Position numbers and translations under genes: made by a program. A stretch of 48,770 nucleotides of DNA from contig NZ_DASWSJ010000408.1 of the NCBI RefSeq assembly GCF_036402745.1, positions 1 to 48,770 on the forward strand. The letters are read 5' to 3'. Positions 34,349-42,238 of the stretch are shown here, in pieces. The notes beneath the pieces are model-generated. The model searched no databases, was not told where the DNA came from, and saw only the letters and a list, made by a program, of their open reading frames with translations. The stretch is from Actinophytocola sp036402745. GTDB taxonomy: Bacteria; Actinomycetota; Actinomycetes; Mycobacteriales; Pseudonocardiaceae. Within the stretch, counting starts at the first letter, position 1. Each line of letters opens with the position of its first letter.

Positions 34349-34390
34349 GCCGACCGCGCGTGCGCCCGGCCCGCGTGCTGGGATGATCCA

Positions 34391-35137
34391 ATGCACCTGC
34401 TGCCGCTGGCCGCGCCTGCCGCCGACCTGAGCGACCGCGAGCTCGAGGACCTCTACGCCTACCCGGCCGACCTCGACCGGCCATGGGTGCAGGTCAACTT
34501 CGTCAGCAGCGCCGACGGGGCGGCCACCGCGGGCGGGCGGTCGCACGGCCTGTCGAGCCCAGCCGACAAGAAGATCTTCGCGCTGGGGCGCGACCTCGCC
34601 GACGTCGTGCTGGTGGGCGCCGGGACGGCCGTCGTCGAGGGCTACCGCGGGGTCAAGCGCACCGAGCTGCGGGCCGAGCGCCGCCACCGGCTCGGGCTGT
34701 CCGACGTCCCGCCGATCGCCGTCGTCACCCGGCGCTGCTCGGTCGGGCCCGAGTCGCCGCTCGTCACCGACACGCACGTGCCGCCGATCATCCTCACCTG
34801 CGCGAGCGCGCCGAGGGACCGGCGCGACGCGCTGAAGGCCGCGGGCGTCGACGTCGTCCTCGCGGGCGAGGACACCGTCGACCCGCGCAGGGCGCTCGAC
34901 GCGCTCGCCGAGCGCGGGCTCCGGCGGGTCTGCTGCGAGGGCGGCCCGCACCTGTTCGCCGAGCTCATCGCACTCGACCTGGTCGACCAGCTCTGCCTCA
35001 CGGTGTCCCCGCTGCTCACCGGCGCGGGCGCGCCCCGGATCGCCGAGGGCGTCCCGTCCCCCGAGCCACGCGAGCTGCGGCTCGCCTCGGTGCTCACCGA
35101 GGACGGGTTCCTGATGCTCAGGTACCGGAAGGCTTGA
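34391..35137 (+). CDS. Pyrimidine reductase family protein (RibD C-terminal / DHFR-like)
   Basis: 248 residues with the RibD reductase fold: WVQVNFVSSADGAATAGGRSHGLSSPADKKIFALGRDLADVVLVGAGTAVVEGYRGV, then GLRRVCCEGGPHLFAELIALDLVDQLCLTVSPLLTGAGAPRI. The EGGPHL segment binds NADPH. It lacks the deaminase domain of full RibD. Many actinobacteria carry such stand-alone copies; a 5-amino-6-ribosylaminouracil-type reduction is possible but not shown. Its last 20 nt overlap the convergent ligase gene. Confidence 0.9.
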   Translation: MHLLPLAAPAADLSDRELEDLYAYPADLDRPWVQVNFVSSADGAATAGGRSHGLSSPADKKIFALGRDLADVVLVGAGTAVVEGYRGVKRTELRAERRHRLGLSDVPPIAVVTRRCSVGPESPLVTDTHVPPIILTCASAPRDRRDALKAAGVDVVLAGEDTVDPRRALDALAERGLRRVCCEGGPHLFAELIALDLVDQLCLTVSPLLTGAGAPRIAEGVPSPEPRELRLASVLTEDGFLMLRYRKA

Positions 35138-36200
35138 GGATGTCCGCGATGTCGAACCGCACCGGCTGCTCGAGCTGCTCGTAGGTGCACGACGTCGGCT
35201 CCCGGTCCGGCCGCCAGCGCACGAACTGCGTCGTGTGCCGGAACCGCGGGCCCTCCATGTGGTCGTAACGCACCTCGAGCACCCGCTCCGGCCGCAGCGG
35301 GATGAACGACAGGTCCTTGCCCGCGTTCCACCGGCTGACCTCGTTCTTGCGTGGCGTCCGCTCACCCGCCTCGTGCGCCGCCCACGCCCACGGGTGGTCG
35401 TCGAAGGAGGTGACCAGCGGTTGCAGCTCCTCCATCAGCTCCTTGCGCCGCGCCATCGGGAACGCGCCCACCACCCCGACCGACGCCAGCTTGCCCGCGT
35501 CGTCGTAGAGACCCAGCAGCAGCGAGCCGATCGCGTCCGGCCCGGACTTGTGCACCCGGTAGCCGGCCAGCACGCAGTCCGCGGTCCGCTCGTGCTTGAT
35601 CTTCTTCATGATCCGCTTGTCCGGCTGGTAGGGCTCGTCCAGCTGCTTCGCGATCAGCCCGTCCAGCCCGGCGCCCTCGAACAGCTCGAACCACTCGGCG
35701 GCGACCTTCTGGTCGGTGGTGCCGAGCGTCAGGTGCACCGGCGCCTTCGCCGAGGCCAGGGCCTTCTCCAAGGCGGCCCGGCGCTCGCCGAACGGCCGCT
35801 CCATCAGCGACTCGTCCCCGAGCGCGAGCAGGTCGAACGCGATGAAGCTCGCCGGCGTCTGCTCGCTGAGCAGCTTCACCCGGCTGGCGGCGGGGTGGAT
35901 CCGCTGCTGGAGCGCGTCGAAGTCCAGCCCCTGCTTCTCGGTGCTCGCGACGACGATCTCGCCGTCGACGACGCACCGCTGCGGCAGGTTGGCCTTGACG
36001 GCCTCGACGACCTCGGGGAAGTACCGGGTCATCGGCCGCTCGTTGCGGCTGCCGATCTCGACCTCGTCACCGTCCCGGAAGATGATCGACCGGAACCCGT
36101 CCCACTTGGGCTCGTAGAACTGGTCGGCGGGAATGGCGGGCACGGCCTTGGCCAGCATCGGCGGCACGGGCGGCATCACAGGCAACTGCACGGCGCCCAT
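35118..36200 (-). CDS. ATP-dependent DNA ligase (LigC-like)
   Basis: 360 residues. Adenylation domain: catalytic Lys32 in EPKWDGFRSI (motif I), SRNERPMTRYFPEV (Ia), VVDGEIV (III), FIAFDLLAL (IIIa), EGLIAKQ-like GLDGLIAKQLDEPY (IV) and KIKHERTADCVLAGY (V). OB-fold domain from about 225 with WRPDREPTSCTYEQL at the end. It has no polymerase or nuclease domain, so it matches LigC of the actinobacterial non-homologous end-joining/base repair group. ATG 36200. No ku or polD gene is nearby. Convergent overlap of 20 nt with the reductase. Confidence 0.94.
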   Translation of the reverse strand: MGAVQLPVMPPVPPMLAKAVPAIPADQFYEPKWDGFRSIIFRDGDEVEIGSRNERPMTRYFPEVVEAVKANLPQRCVVDGEIVVASTEKQGLDFDALQQRIHPAASRVKLLSEQTPASFIAFDLLALGDESLMERPFGERRAALEKALASAKAPVHLTLGTTDQKVAAEWFELFEGAGLDGLIAKQLDEPYQPDKRIMKKIKHERTADCVLAGYRVHKSGPDAIGSLLLGLYDDAGKLASVGVVGAFPMARRKELMEELQPLVTSFDDHPWAWAAHEAGERTPRKNEVSRWNAGKDLSFIPLRPERVLEVRYDHMEGPRFRHTTQFVRWRPDREPTSCTYEQLEQPVRFDIADILKPSGT

Positions 36201-36216
36201 TGTTGCTCACTGTGTC

Positions 36217-36480
36217 ATGGTTCGCTCCTGTGTTGGATGGTTCGCTTCGCTCCTCCGCTACTCGCCGTCTTCCTCCGTGCGATGCTCGGCGCTGACGCGC
36301 CTGCGCTTCTCCTACGTCCAGACGGCGAACGCTCCGGCGCTCTCGCTCACGGTGCTGAATGGTTCGCTCCGCTCCTGCGCTACTCGCCGTCTTCCTCCGT
36401 GCGATGCTCGGCGCTGGCGCGCCTGCGCTTCTCCTACGTCCAGACTGCGAACGCTCCGGCGCTCCCGCTCACGCGTCCAG
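36217..36480. repeat. 122-nt tandem repeat (two copies plus a truncated start)
   Basis: Unit 1 starts at 36237 (ATGGTTCGCTTCGCTCC) and unit 2 at 36359 (ATGGTTCGCTCCGCTCC), a period of 122 nt. The first 114 nt of the two units differ at 5 positions. A 14-nt fragment of the start, ATGGTTCGCTCCTG, sits at 36217-36230. Each unit begins with GGTTCGC and contains GCGAACG near its end, so a unit can fold end to end. This occupies most of the 466-nt gap between the ligase and LolA-like genes. Confidence 0.85.
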
Positions 36481-36546
36481 ACGGCGAACGCTCCGGCGCT
36501 CCCGCTCACGGGTCCAGACGGCGAATGCTCCGGCGCGCTTGCTCGC
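36438..36546. repeat. 37-nt tandem repeat (three copies) nested in the 122-nt repeat
   Basis: The last part of unit 2, starting GTCCAGACNGCGAACGCTCC, is repeated at 36438, 36475 and 36512, a 37-nt period; the third copy is degraded at its end. The same module ends unit 1 at 36316. The array has no unique spacers. It looks like replication-slippage growth at the right edge of the larger repeat. Confidence 0.85.
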
Positions 36547-36558
36547 GGGCGTCCCGGT

Positions 36559-36606
36559 TCTCAGCGGACTCTCAGGGTGCGGCACTCACTCTCAGCGTCA
36601 TCTCAG
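36559..36606 (+). promoter_or_regulatory. Phased TCTCAG array upstream of LolA-like gene
   Basis: TCTCAG occurs at 36559, 36570, 36590 and 36601, spacings 11, 20 and 11 nt, so all four face nearly the same side of the helix in two tandem 11-bp pairs. This is the architecture of OmpR/PhoB-family response-regulator sites. It lies 61-108 nt upstream of ATG 36667, suitable for activation. The regulator is unknown; an MprA-type regulator is one guess. Confidence 0.55.
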
Positions 36607-36666
36607 TCGCGGTACGGCAATGTCACTGTCACGGGAACGTCATGGAGCTGACAAAAGGGGTGCGTG

Positions 36667-37734
36667 ATGAATTCCAAGAAGACCGCGCTGTCGTTCGCGG
36701 CGGTGGGTACCGCTGCGGGTGTCGCCGGCCTGGTGCTGCTGGCGTCGCCGGCCGGGGCGGGGGAGGCGCCGCCCGCGCTGCCGTCGATCAGTGCGGACGC
36801 GCTGGTCGAGTCGGTGCTCACCACCAAGGTGCCGGCGCTGGGTGGCTCGGTCGAGCTGCAGAACAACCTCGGCCTTCCGGTCCCCGGTCTGCCGTCGGCC
36901 ATGGGTGGCGGCGACAGCATCCGGGTCTACACCGACGGCCAGGGGCGCGGCCGGATCTCCGTGCCGAGCCGCGGCAGCGAGACCACCGTCGTCGACGACG
37001 GGTCGACCGTCTGGGTGTGGGACTCGCAGAACAAGACCGTCCAGAAGATGCCGCACGGCGCGGACAACGCGAAGAACATCCCCCTCGAGGGCAAGTTCGC
37101 CGACCCGGCCACCGCCGCGCGTGACCTCGTCAACGCCATGCGGGCCGAGAGCACGGTCGACGTCGACGGCACCGCGCGGGTCGCCGGCCGGCCGGTCTAC
37201 CAGCTCGTGCTCGCGCCGAAGCCCTCCGAGCGCACGCTGCTGCGCGAGATCCGGGTGTCGGTCGACTCCGCGACGCGGGTGCCGCTGCAGCTGGAGGTGC
37301 TGGCCAACGGCCAGTCCGACCCAGCGCTCAAGATCGGCTTCACCGAGTTCAAGGACGGCCCGCAGGACGCGAACCTGTTCCGGTTCACCCCGCCGGCCGG
37401 CGCGAAGGTGACCCAGCGCGACGCGAAGACCGAGCTCAAGGGCCAGTCGCCGGACCAGCTGTTCTCCCAGCTGGACCTCAAGACCTCCGGCTCCGGCTGG
37501 GACACCGTGCTCACCGGCAAGCTGCCCAGCGGCGCGCTGAGCACGCCGTCCGACGGCAACGCCAACGCCGACCCGCTGGCGCTGCTCAGCAGGTTCGGCA
37601 AGCAGGTGCACGGCAGCTTCGGCACCGGCTGGGTCATCAGCGCCAAGGTCGGCACCGCGCTGATCACCGAGGACGGCCGGGTCGCGATCGGCGCCGTGCC
37701 GCAGCAGGTGCTCACCGAGGCACTCGGTAAGTGA
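36667..37734 (+). CDS. Secreted LolA-like / sigma-E-regulator RseB-like outer-membrane-lipoprotein-sorting-type protein
   Basis: 355 residues with a signal peptide (NSKKTALSFAAVGTAAGVAGLVLLASPAGA, cleavage after AGA) and a LolA/DUF2092-like beta-sheet domain: IRVYTDGQGRGRISVPS, TTVVDDGSTVWVWDSQNKTVQKMP, VAGRPVYQLVLAPKPSERTLLREIRVSVDSATRVPLQLEVLA, FRFTPPAGAKV. ATG 36667 is preferred over the adjacent GTG because AAAAGGGG lies 7 nt before it. In monoderms such proteins probably bind lipids or sense the envelope. The stop overlaps the ABC ATPase start (GTGA), so they likely work together in lipid or lipoprotein handling. Confidence 0.88.
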   Translation: MNSKKTALSFAAVGTAAGVAGLVLLASPAGAGEAPPALPSISADALVESVLTTKVPALGGSVELQNNLGLPVPGLPSAMGGGDSIRVYTDGQGRGRISVPSRGSETTVVDDGSTVWVWDSQNKTVQKMPHGADNAKNIPLEGKFADPATAARDLVNAMRAESTVDVDGTARVAGRPVYQLVLAPKPSERTLLREIRVSVDSATRVPLQLEVLANGQSDPALKIGFTEFKDGPQDANLFRFTPPAGAKVTQRDAKTELKGQSPDQLFSQLDLKTSGSGWDTVLTGKLPSGALSTPSDGNANADPLALLSRFGKQVHGSFGTGWVISAKVGTALITEDGRVAIGAVPQQVLTEALGK

Positions 37735-38774
37735 CTAGCGTGACCGGCATGGTTATCGGACAGGAGGAGGCCCCCGCGGCAGCGACCGCGGGGGCACCCG
37801 CCCGTCTGGCCGCCCGGACCCGCAACCTGCGCAAGGTCTACGGCCGGACGGTCGCGGTCGACCGCGTGGACCTCGATGTCCCGGTCGGATCGGTGCTGGG
37901 CATGCTCGGGCCCAACGGGTCCGGCAAGACCACCACCATCCGCATGCTGCTCGGCCTGGTCACGCCCACCGCGGGGTCGGTCGAGCTGCTCGGCCACCAG
38001 CTGCCGGCGGGCCTCGGCTACGCGCTGCCCGAGGTGGGCGCGCTCGTCGAGAGCCCCGGCTTCCACCCGTTCCTCTCCGGCCGCGAGAACCTCCTGCGCT
38101 GCGCGGCCGCCGAGCCGCACCTGGCCACGCCGGACATCCCGCGCGCGGTCGCCGACGCGCTCGAGCGGGTCGGGCTCGCCGCCGCGGCCGGCCGGCGCTA
38201 CCGCGGCTACTCCCTCGGCATGAAGCAGCGCCTGGGCCTGGCCGCCGCGCTGCTGCTGCCCCGCAAGCTCGTGGTCCTCGACGAGCCCACCAACGGGCTC
38301 GACCCCGCCGGCACCCGCGAGGTCCGCGCGGTCATCGCCGACCTGCACGCTGCCGGCACCACGGTGCTGGTCTCCTCACACCTGCTCGCCGAGGTCGAGG
38401 CCACCTGCACCCACGTCGCCGTGCTCCACCAGGGATCCGTGGTGGCGCAGGGCGAGCTCGCCGACCTGCTCGACGCGGGCAACTCCGGCCTGCTGGTGTC
38501 CACCCCGGACGTCACGGTCGCGGTCAACGCGTTGCGGGACAACCGGGTGCCCGCCCGGGTCACCCCGGACGGCGTGCACGTCGACCTCACCGCCACCACG
38601 GCCCCCGAGGTCGTCGCCACGCTGGTGCGGGCCGACGTGGCCGTGCACGAGGTGCGCCGGCAGCGCACCGGCCTGGAGGAGCTGTTCGCCAGGCTCACCG
38701 AGGCCGAGTCCACCGAAGCCCGGCTGTCCGATGTGGACACCCGGGAGCTGCTCGACGAGGAGGTGCCGCGGTGA
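37731..38774 (+). CDS. ABC transporter ATP-binding protein
   Basis: 347 residues. Walker A GPNGSGKTT, Q-loop near EVGALVESPGFHPFLSG, signature YSLGMKQRLGLAAALL, Walker B LVVLDEPTNGLDP, switch His in LVSSHLL. The pattern is the export-type CcmA/bacitracin-like class. About 100 residues follow the ATPase core, probably a regulatory domain. GTG 37731 gives a 4-nt overlap with the LolA-like gene; ATG 37749 is an alternative. Overlaps the permease gene by 4 nt. Confidence 0.94.
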   Translation: MTSVTGMVIGQEEAPAAATAGAPARLAARTRNLRKVYGRTVAVDRVDLDVPVGSVLGMLGPNGSGKTTTIRMLLGLVTPTAGSVELLGHQLPAGLGYALPEVGALVESPGFHPFLSGRENLLRCAAAEPHLATPDIPRAVADALERVGLAAAAGRRYRGYSLGMKQRLGLAAALLLPRKLVVLDEPTNGLDPAGTREVRAVIADLHAAGTTVLVSSHLLAEVEATCTHVAVLHQGSVVAQGELADLLDAGNSGLLVSTPDVTVAVNALRDNRVPARVTPDGVHVDLTATTAPEVVATLVRADVAVHEVRRQRTGLEELFARLTEAESTEARLSDVDTRELLDEEVPR

Positions 38775-39643
38775 CCGCGCTCGCCGTGCCCGCCACCCGG
38801 GCCGCCACCAGGACGAAGGCGCCGATCGTCCGGCTGTTGCGCGCCGAGCTGCGGTTCATGCTCCGCCGGCCGCGGACGATGATCGCGCTGGGGCTGGTGG
38901 CCCTGGTGCCGGTGGTCGCCGGGATCGGCATCTCGGTGGCGTCCACCTCCGACATCGGCGGCCCCAACCAGCAGGCGTTCCAGGGCATCGCGGCCATCGT
39001 CGCGGACAACGGGCTCATCCTGCCGGTGTTCGTGATGCTGCTGTCGATGGCCATGCTGCTGCCGATGCTCGGCTCGATGTGGTCGGCCGACACGATCGCC
39101 GGCGAGGCGGCCACGGGCGGGTTGCGCAACCTGCTGCTGGCCCCGGTCGGCCGGGCCCGGCTGCTCGCGGTCAAGGCGTTCGGCGTCGCGGCGCTGTGCC
39201 TGCTGGCGGCCGCGCTGATGGCCGTGGTCGGGATCATCGCGGGGATGACGATCCTCGGCGGCGACACCATGCTCACGATGTCCGGCTCGTCGCTGCCGTT
39301 CGGCCAGTCGCTGGGCCGGATCGCGCTGCTGACGGTGCTCGTCACCATCCAGATGTGGGGTGTCGCCGCGGTCGCGCTCGCCATCTCGACCTGCACCGAC
39401 CATCCGCTCGTGGTGCTGGCCACCACGCTCGGCGGCATCATCGTGTTCACCGTGCTGGGCGCGATCTCCTCGCTCGACTGGCTGCACCCCGCGCTCATCA
39501 CCAACGGCTGGGAGTCGCTCGCCGACGTGGCCCGCGACCCGATGCCCACCGACGCGCTCACCCAGGGCGTGCTGCGCGCGGCCTGCTACATCGTGATCGG
39601 CTACTCGCTCGCCCTGGCCCGGATGGTCACCCGGGACGGCTGA
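38771..39643 (+). CDS. ABC-2-type transporter permease
   Basis: 290 residues, about six transmembrane segments (for example TMIALGLVALVPVVAGIGISV, NGLILPVFVMLLSMAMLLPML, AFGVAALCLLAAALMAVVGIIAGMTIL, HPLVVLATTLGGIIVFTVLGAI). GEAATGGLRNLLLAPVGRARLLAVK is the cytosolic ABC-2 loop. Partner of the preceding ATPase (GTGA overlap). The cargo is unknown; the linked LolA-like protein suggests a lipid or envelope molecule. The last 17 nt overlap the convergent thiQ-like gene. Confidence 0.93.
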   Translation: MTALAVPATRAATRTKAPIVRLLRAELRFMLRRPRTMIALGLVALVPVVAGIGISVASTSDIGGPNQQAFQGIAAIVADNGLILPVFVMLLSMAMLLPMLGSMWSADTIAGEAATGGLRNLLLAPVGRARLLAVKAFGVAALCLLAAALMAVVGIIAGMTILGGDTMLTMSGSSLPFGQSLGRIALLTVLVTIQMWGVAAVALAISTCTDHPLVVLATTLGGIIVFTVLGAISSLDWLHPALITNGWESLADVARDPMPTDALTQGVLRAACYIVIGYSLALARMVTRDG

Positions 39644-40631
39644 TCAGCGCGATCCCGTCCTGGTCGAGCGCGAGGGTGAGCTCGTCGTCCGGGCTGTCGA
39701 GCACGCCGGCCACGGCGTCCACCACCAGCCCGCTCGCCAGCCGCACCTGCAGGCGGACGTGGTCGCGGCGGTGGACGCGCTGGATCACCTTGCCCTCGAT
39801 GCCCTCCGCGGCCGGGCGCAGCGCGGTGGGGCGCAGGCCCAGCCGGGCCGCGCCGTCCGGCGCCCAGGGCAGCTCGACCTCGCCCAGCTCGCAGCTGGCG
39901 TGTCCGTTGTGGACGGTCGCGGGGATGATGAGCCCGCAGCCCAGGAACCGGGCGGTCTCGTCGTCGACGGGCTCGCGCCAGACCTCGGTGGGCGGGCCGA
40001 CCTGGTGGATGCGGCCGGCCCGCATCACAGCCACCCGGTCGGCGAGGGTGAACGCCTCGTCGTGGTCGTGGGTCACCACCAGCGCCGTGCTGCCGGCCAG
40101 GCGCAGCACCCGCGCCAGGTCCATGGCCAGCTGCTCGCGCAGCACGCGGTCCAGCGCCGACAGGGGCTCGTCCAGCAACAACAGGCGGGGCCGGGGCGCC
40201 AGGGCCCGCGCGAGGGCGACGCGCTGCTGCTCGCCGCCGGAGAGCTCGGTGACCTTGCGGTGCTCGTAGCCCGTCAGGCCGACCAGCTCCAGCAGCTCGG
40301 CCACGCGCTCCGGCGAGCGGCCGAGGTGGCGCATCCGCAGCCCGAACGCCACGTTCCCGGCGACGTCGCGGTGCGGGAACAGCTGCCCGTCCTGGAACAC
40401 GAGGCCGAACTCGCGCCTGTGCACCGGCACCCCGGCGAGGTCGGCGCCGTCCCAGCACACCCGCCCGGCCGCCGGCTCGAGCCCGGCGACGGCGCGCAGC
40501 AGCGTGGACTTCCCGCAGCCGGACGGTCCCAGCAGGGCCAGGACCTCGCCGTCCGCGACCGTGAGGTCCACATCGGACACCGCGGCGAGGTCGCCGTACC
40601 GGACGGTGAGGTCGTGCACCGAGAGCGCCAT
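39627..40631 (-). CDS. thiQ: ABC transporter ATP-binding protein, thiamine uptake
   Basis: 334 residues: importer-type ATPase with Walker A GPSGCGKST, FGLVFQDGQLFPHRDVAGNVAFGL (Q-loop), LSGGEQQRVALARAL, LLLLDEPLSALDR and VTHDHDEAF. A C-terminal TOBE-like domain (about 240-334; LGLRPTALRP) makes it longer than E. coli ThiQ (about 230) and similar to iron/spermidine importers. The thiamine assignment rests on co-transcription with a TPP-riboswitch-controlled binding protein. Its ATG shares one base with the permease stop (TGATG). Confidence 0.88.
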   Translation of the reverse strand: MALSVHDLTVRYGDLAAVSDVDLTVADGEVLALLGPSGCGKSTLLRAVAGLEPAAGRVCWDGADLAGVPVHRREFGLVFQDGQLFPHRDVAGNVAFGLRMRHLGRSPERVAELLELVGLTGYEHRKVTELSGGEQQRVALARALAPRPRLLLLDEPLSALDRVLREQLAMDLARVLRLAGSTALVVTHDHDEAFTLADRVAVMRAGRIHQVGPPTEVWREPVDDETARFLGCGLIIPATVHNGHASCELGEVELPWAPDGAARLGLRPTALRPAAEGIEGKVIQRVHRRDHVRLQVRLASGLVVDAVAGVLDSPDDELTLALDQDGIALISRPG

Positions 40632-42238
40632 CAGAACTCCCCGACCGCCGCGCGGCCGGGCACGCGCACCGACTCCACCAGCGCCACCGCGGCCACGGTC
40701 ACCAGGATCAGCAGCGTGCACGCCGCGTAGGCCAGCTGGTTGTTCAGCTCACCCGGCCGCGACAGCAGCCGCGCGATCGCCACCGGCAGCGTCGCGGTGT
40801 CCGGGCGGGCGAGGAAGCTCGTCGCGCCGAACTCGCCCAGCGCCACCACGTAGCCGAACGCGAACGCGGTGAGCAGCGACCGGCCGGCCAGCGGCACGTC
40901 CACCTCGCGCCACACCCGCCACGGCGACGCGCCCAGCGAGGCCGCCGCCTGGCGCAGCCGCACGTCGATCGAGCGCAGGACCGGCAGCAGCATCCGGATC
41001 ACCAGCGGCGTCACCACCAGCGCCTGCGCGAGCGGCACCAGCACCGCCGACGTCCGCAGGTCGCCCGGCAGCAGGTCCAGCGTCACCAGGTAGCCGAAGC
41101 CCACGGTCACCGCGGACACGCCCAGCGGCAGCATCAGCGCGGTGTCCATCGCCTCCACGAGCCCGCGCCGGACCCGGCTGCGCGACAACGACACCAGCAC
41201 CACGCTCGCCAGCGTCCCGAGCGTCACCGCCAGCACCGTCGCGTCCGTCGCCGCGCGCACCGAGTTCAGCGCCGCCTCGACCCCGGACACCTGCAGCGAG
41301 CCCGCGTACCCGGTGCCGGCCAGCGCCCGGTAGCCCGCGAGCCCGCCGTCGAGCGACCGGGCGACCAGCACCACCACCGGCACCAGCAGCGCGGCCACGA
41401 CCGCCACCGCCAGCCCGACGACCGTCCACTCCAGACCGCCGCTGGGCCGGCGGGCCACCGACGCGTGACCCCGCAGCCGCAGCGCGGTCTCGCGCCGGCG
41501 CCGGGCCAGCGCGCCGACCGACAGCGCCGCCAGCACCGCGACGAGCTGCAGCAGCGACAGCGCGGCCGCCCCGGAGAGGTCCAGCAGCTCGACCGTCCGC
41601 AGGTAGATCTCCGTCTCCAGGGTCCGCAACCGCGCGCCGCCGAGGATCAGCACCACGCCGAAACTGGTGGCGCAGAAGAGGAACACGACCGCCGCGGCCG
41701 AGCCGATCGCCGGCGCCAGCGCGGGCAGCGTCACCGACGTGAACGCCCGCAGCGGTGCCGCGCCGAGCGACCGCGCGGCGTCGGCGGCCCGCCGGTCGAG
41801 GTGCGCCCACAGCCCGGCGACCGTGCGGGCCACGACCGCGACGTTGAAGAAGGCGTTGGCCAGCACGATCGCGAGCACCCCGCCGTCGGGCAGCAGCGTG
41901 CGGAACGCGAGCCCGACCACCACCGTCGGCAGCACGAACGGCACCAGGATCACCACCCGCACGAAACCCAGGCCGCGCAACGACGTCCGCGCGAGCAGGT
42001 AGGCCACCGGCAGCCCGGCGACGAGCGCCAGCGCGGTCGACGCGGCCGCCTGCCCGACCGTGAACGCCACCAGCTGCCACGTGTCCGCCCGGGCCAGCAC
42101 GGACAGCACGCCGCCCTCGGCGAGGCCGAGCCGCAGGATCGCGAGCACCGGCCACACGAAGAAGACCGCGAGGAACCCCAGCGGGACCAGCGCGATCAGC
42201 AGCAGCCCAGGCGCTAGCCCTGAACGAGCGCGCGCCAC
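40631..42238 (-). CDS. thiP: Two-domain ABC permease, thiamine uptake
   Basis: 535 residues, about 12 transmembrane segments forming two fused BPD_transp_1 permease domains, the ThiP/FbpB layout. The EAA loops are visible in each half: ARSLGAAPLRAFTSVTLPALAPAI and AASLGASPWRVWREVDVPLAGRSLLTAFAFGYVVALGEFGA. The start is GTG 42238, inside the binding-protein gene (25-nt overlap), so translation is coupled. Middle gene of the thiBPQ operon. Confidence 0.9.
   Translation of the reverse strand: MARARSGLAPGLLLIALVPLGFLAVFFVWPVLAILRLGLAEGGVLSVLARADTWQLVAFTVGQAAASTALALVAGLPVAYLLARTSLRGLGFVRVVILVPFVLPTVVVGLAFRTLLPDGGVLAIVLANAFFNVAVVARTVAGLWAHLDRRAADAARSLGAAPLRAFTSVTLPALAPAIGSAAAVVFLFCATSFGVVLILGGARLRTLETEIYLRTVELLDLSGAAALSLLQLVAVLAALSVGALARRRRETALRLRGHASVARRPSGGLEWTVVGLAVAVVAALLVPVVVLVARSLDGGLAGYRALAGTGYAGSLQVSGVEAALNSVRAATDATVLAVTLGTLASVVLVSLSRSRVRRGLVEAMDTALMLPLGVSAVTVGFGYLVTLDLLPGDLRTSAVLVPLAQALVVTPLVIRMLLPVLRSIDVRLRQAAASLGASPWRVWREVDVPLAGRSLLTAFAFGYVVALGEFGATSFLARPDTATLPVAIARLLSRPGELNNQLAYAACTLLILVTVAAVALVESVRVPGRAAVGEF

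Noticed and set aside
36237..36480. Repeated peptide frame in the 122-nt units (starting ATGGTTCGC)
   Set aside because: Several frames are open because of GC richness, there is no ribosome site, and the differences between units do not favour silent positions. Treated as non-coding repeat.
36438..36546. CRISPR-like array
   Set aside because: The 37-nt repeats are directly adjacent without unique spacers and there are no cas genes.
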